Source: Kiritimatiellales bacterium (GTDB lineage Bacteria; Verrucomicrobiota; Kiritimatiellia; Kiritimatiellales; Pontiellaceae). Taken from it: 8,257 nt of DNA. The stretch is taken from contig DAOUQA010000094.1 of the NCBI GenBank assembly GCA_030625905.1, positions 1-8,257 of the forward strand, read 5' to 3'. Below, in pieces: positions 6,499-8,257 of this stretch. The position numbers and the translations under genes are program-made. Each line of letters opens with the position of its first letter. Within the stretch, counting starts at the first letter, position 1. Under the pieces are notes generated by a model that was not told the origin of the DNA, did no database searches, and saw only the letters and a program-made list of their open reading frames with translations.

Positions 6499-7764
6499 CT
6501 AACGATCCCGGCGATAAGGCTCCTCCGCCTTATCCACGCAAACCACCGCCTGAACCACCGCCCTTGGGTTTTCAAGCGTGATTGGCTCATCCGCTGCATA
6601 GTTGCGCATGCGGCATCCCGTAAGGCTTACCGTCAGATGCTCGTTGCCCTTGACCAGTAAAAAATCCTGCGACTGGCCAACGGTCGTAAGCGCGTCGTTC
6701 GGGCCGGAAAAAGCCTCCACGTTGGAAATGGCCGTATGCCCCAGCCCTTCGATGATGATCGGGTGGATTTCTTCCAATGGGGCTCCGGCGTTGGCAATGA
6801 TGGAGCCCTGGCTGATTTGCCAAGATCGATTGAAAGAGTTGTCCCCAAGCTTATGGATCCCCACGGCAACACAATCCAGATTAAAGTTGGTGAGCTGGCC
6901 ATAGGTGGCCGGCCCCAGCCAGATGCCGCCCCAGGTGCCGAAGGTGAAGAGATCAATCAGCTGGGCATTGTCGGTGTGGTCGAACCGATAGCAAAACGTT
7001 TTCCGGGCCATGACCGCATCAACCACCTTCTTATCGTACTGGCCGTCGATAAAGCGTCGGTTGGCAGGGTTGACATGGCAGTGCAGGATGCGCGGAATGT
7101 CGGAGCAATAGTCGATCTGGATGAAGGTTCCGCTCAGCGGATAGCCGTAGCAATGCTCGACCAGGATCTGCTCGCAGATCACCTCGGGCCGCGCATTGAA
7201 ATCCATCGCCAGATATTCGCCGAAGAACGTGAGGCAAGAGAGAGTCACCCCCTGGGCTCCGTTGGTTGGGGAAACCTGGATGGTGGGCGGATAGGCGATG
7301 ATTTTGGAAGGTTCCGTCAAGGTTTGCTTCGGATACCAAAACTGTATTCCGCGGATTTGCGTTGCATTTTCCACGGTCAGGAAGGGTCGGGTCTCGTCCT
7401 CGATGGCAAAAACGCTACCCACCGGTTGGGGCTTCTGCGGATGCCGCGTACCCCGTCCCACGGGGCCATGCACGCCCACAAGCGAGGCATTCTGTTTCAG
7501 GACAATTCCTCCGGCCATCCGGTAGGGTTCCTCCGATGGCTCCACAAAAAGGGCCGCGCCGCGTGCGGCGGCCCAATCAATGGCCTGCTGCAAATTTTCC
7601 GCGTTCTCCACCGCAGAATTTTCCGGAAGCACGCCAAACTCGCGGATCGACCGACCTATATACTTTGGGGAACCCGTCTCCGTGGCGGAAACCTTTCCGT
7701 TGAGCCCCAGTACCACAGAAGCTAAAGCCATGAGGTGGATTCTGTATTTCATTCCTAGCTTCAT
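6499..7764 (-). CDS. exported right-handed beta-helix (pectate-lyase-like) protein
   Basis: This 421-residue protein has a signal peptide (KYRIHLMALASVVLG, likely cut after KVSA at about residue 27). The segment SIREFGVLPENSAVENAENLQQAIDWAAARGAALFVEP (39-76) is the usual entry motif of pectate-lyase-superfamily beta-helices (the glycan-active fold of Pfam Pectate_lyase_3), in which a disorder-tolerant loop and a helix cap the coil. From about residue 85 on, short strands alternate with Gly/Asn turns (KQNASLVGVHG, ENATQIRGIQF, NGAQGVTLSCLTF, GTWGGIWLGP, ISNVEAFSG), consistent with stacked beta-helix coils. I cannot identify catalytic residues, so it may be a polysaccharide lyase, a hydrolase or a glycan-binding protein. 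It is probably periplasmic or secreted. The start at 7764 has GAAGAGA about 8 nt upstream, overlapping the stop of the preceding gene; the ATG at 7752 is a less well-spaced alternative. The 3' end forms a stem-loop. Confidence 0.8.
   Translation of the reverse strand: MKLGMKYRIHLMALASVVLGLNGKVSATETGSPKYIGRSIREFGVLPENSAVENAENLQQAIDWAAARGAALFVEPSEEPYRMAGGIVLKQNASLVGVHGPVGRGTRHPQKPQPVGSVFAIEDETRPFLTVENATQIRGIQFWYPKQTLTEPSKIIAYPPTIQVSPTNGAQGVTLSCLTFFGEYLAMDFNARPEVICEQILVEHCYGYPLSGTFIQIDYCSDIPRILHCHVNPANRRFIDGQYDKKVVDAVMARKTFCYRFDHTDNAQLIDLFTFGTWGGIWLGPATYGQLTNFNLDCVAVGIHKLGDNSFNRSWQISQGSIIANAGAPLEEIHPIIIEGLGHTAISNVEAFSGPNDALTTVGQSQDFLLVKGNEHLTVSLTGCRMRNYAADEPITLENPRAVVQAVVCVDKAEEPYRRDR
6513..6534 (-). 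promoter_or_regulatory. perfect 8-bp stem-loop at the 3' end of the beta-helix gene
   Basis: On the minus strand GATAAGGC (6527-6534) and GCCTTATC (6513-6520) pair exactly around the loop GGAGGA. The structure lies within the last codons of the beta-helix gene, 14 bp before its stop ends. A run of six T residues (6489-6494) follows 18 nt later, too far for a classical intrinsic terminator. Plausible roles are a leaky attenuator, a processing site or a 3' stabiliser that sets different levels for the exported protein and the downstream symporter. The stem could also be chance within coding sequence. Confidence 0.45.
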
Positions 7765-7777
7765 CGACCAGTTCTCT

Positions 7778-8257
7778 TCAGGGTTTGTAGGTCACGGTCA
7801 CATCCACGCCATCGGGATGGTTTGCAAATTTCAACCGGGCGGTGACACCCTCGTTCTTGGTGTCCACTTTAACTTCACGGCCATCGGAGGTCATGGCCAA
7901 TATTTTCGCGATTTCCCGTTTTCCCAAAAAGAGCCGTGCCACCGCCGGAGTCTCCGCAGGTCCCTTGATTGAAAACCGTATTCCATCTTTTCCGGACTGC
8001 TGCGACACCAGACGGTGCGTCGCGTGCAAAACCATCGGGATCTCTTCGGTTTCCAATGTTTGGACCACATCGCGAAAGAGCCCGCTCTCCCCCGGAGCAA
8101 GATGAATTCCTTTAACCACGGGAAGATCGGGATCGAAGATGTCGACAAACCACCCTTCCACGGCAACGGGCTTGTCCAGGGCATGGGCCACGACAAACGG
8201 GCCGCGACGCATCATGAAATGGCCGGGGGTTTGCAGTTTTCCGGTCGGATCCGCAAG
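7778..8257 (-). CDS. C-terminal end of an unrecognised, probably beta-sandwich protein
   Basis: The frame is open to the window edge, so the first 14 visible codons (LADPTGKLQTPGHF) precede the first internal Met; the gene clearly starts outside the window and 159 residues of its C-terminus are seen. The sequence RRGPFVVAHALDKP, VDIFDPDLPVVKGIHLAPGESGLFRDV, then HATHRLV and a final ARLKFANHPDGVDVTVTYKP alternates strand-like segments and turns, suggesting one or two beta-sandwich domains. I do not recognise a named family. It resembles accessory C-terminal regions of large exported proteins in glycan-degradation loci, but that is an impression. Its stop lies 13 bp before the beta-helix gene start and overlaps that gene's ribosome binding site, so the two are very likely co-transcribed and functionally linked. 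Confidence 0.7.
   Translation of the reverse strand, partial: LADPTGKLQTPGHFMMRRGPFVVAHALDKPVAVEGWFVDIFDPDLPVVKGIHLAPGESGLFRDVVQTLETEEIPMVLHATHRLVSQQSGKDGIRFSIKGPAETPAVARLFLGKREIAKILAMTSDGREVKVDTKNEGVTARLKFANHPDGVDVTVTYKP

Noticed and set aside
6736..7725. 329-codon plus-strand open frame opposite the beta-helix gene
   Set aside because: No recognisable family and no good start context; the minus strand gives a signal peptide and a coherent beta-helix protein.

Overview
All well-supported genes in this window read on the minus strand, so transcription runs from high to low coordinates. The sequence suggests a Gram-negative glycan degrader. A TamA-type outer-membrane assembly protein implies an outer membrane, and a secreted beta-helix protein, a GH2 glycosidase and two cation-coupled symporters (GPH and SSS types) form a sugar-utilisation cluster. 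No SusC/SusD pair is present. The protein style and this gene mix remind me of the PVC group (Verrucomicrobiota/Kiritimatiellota), but that is inference; there is no rRNA or marker gene here to prove it.

Layout in order of transcription. The window opens inside the 3' end of an unrecognised, probably beta-rich protein (8257 to 7778). After 13 bp comes an exported right-handed beta-helix (pectate-lyase-like) protein (7764 to 6499). A 29-bp gap with a strong Shine-Dalgarno sequence leads to an SSS-family Na+/solute symporter (6469 to 4508). Six bp further on begins a GH2 beta-mannosidase-like enzyme with a probable GTG start (4501 to 2555). These four genes look like one operon whose promoter lies outside the window. 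The plausible division of labour is depolymerisation or binding outside the cytoplasm, uptake through the inner membrane, and hydrolysis of beta-linked sugar by the GH2 enzyme, which has no signal peptide.

A region of about 400 bp without an intact gene follows (2155-2554). Its GH2-proximal end holds a remnant of a URO-D/cobamide-methyltransferase-like gene, which actually overlaps the GH2 stop codon. The rest contains repeat-like debris, a 6-bp inverted repeat with arms two helical turns apart, and a small hairpin just before the next ribosome binding site. It looks like a rearrangement scar that also serves as leader of the next gene.

The next gene is a GPH-family (MelB-like) cation:sugar symporter (2154 to 391), with an unusual insertion of roughly 110 residues before its last membrane helix, built from degenerate repeats. 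After 46 bp, the N-terminal part of a TamA-like gene runs off the window at base 1. It is probably an envelope housekeeping gene bordering the cluster and not part of it.

The most notable items are the repeat-containing insertion in the GPH transporter, the URO-D scar fused to the end of a short GH2 enzyme, and a perfect 8-bp stem-loop with a GGAGGA loop at the 3' end of the beta-helix gene. I see no CRISPR array, tRNA, rRNA or intact insertion sequence, and no clear evidence of a wholly new system.
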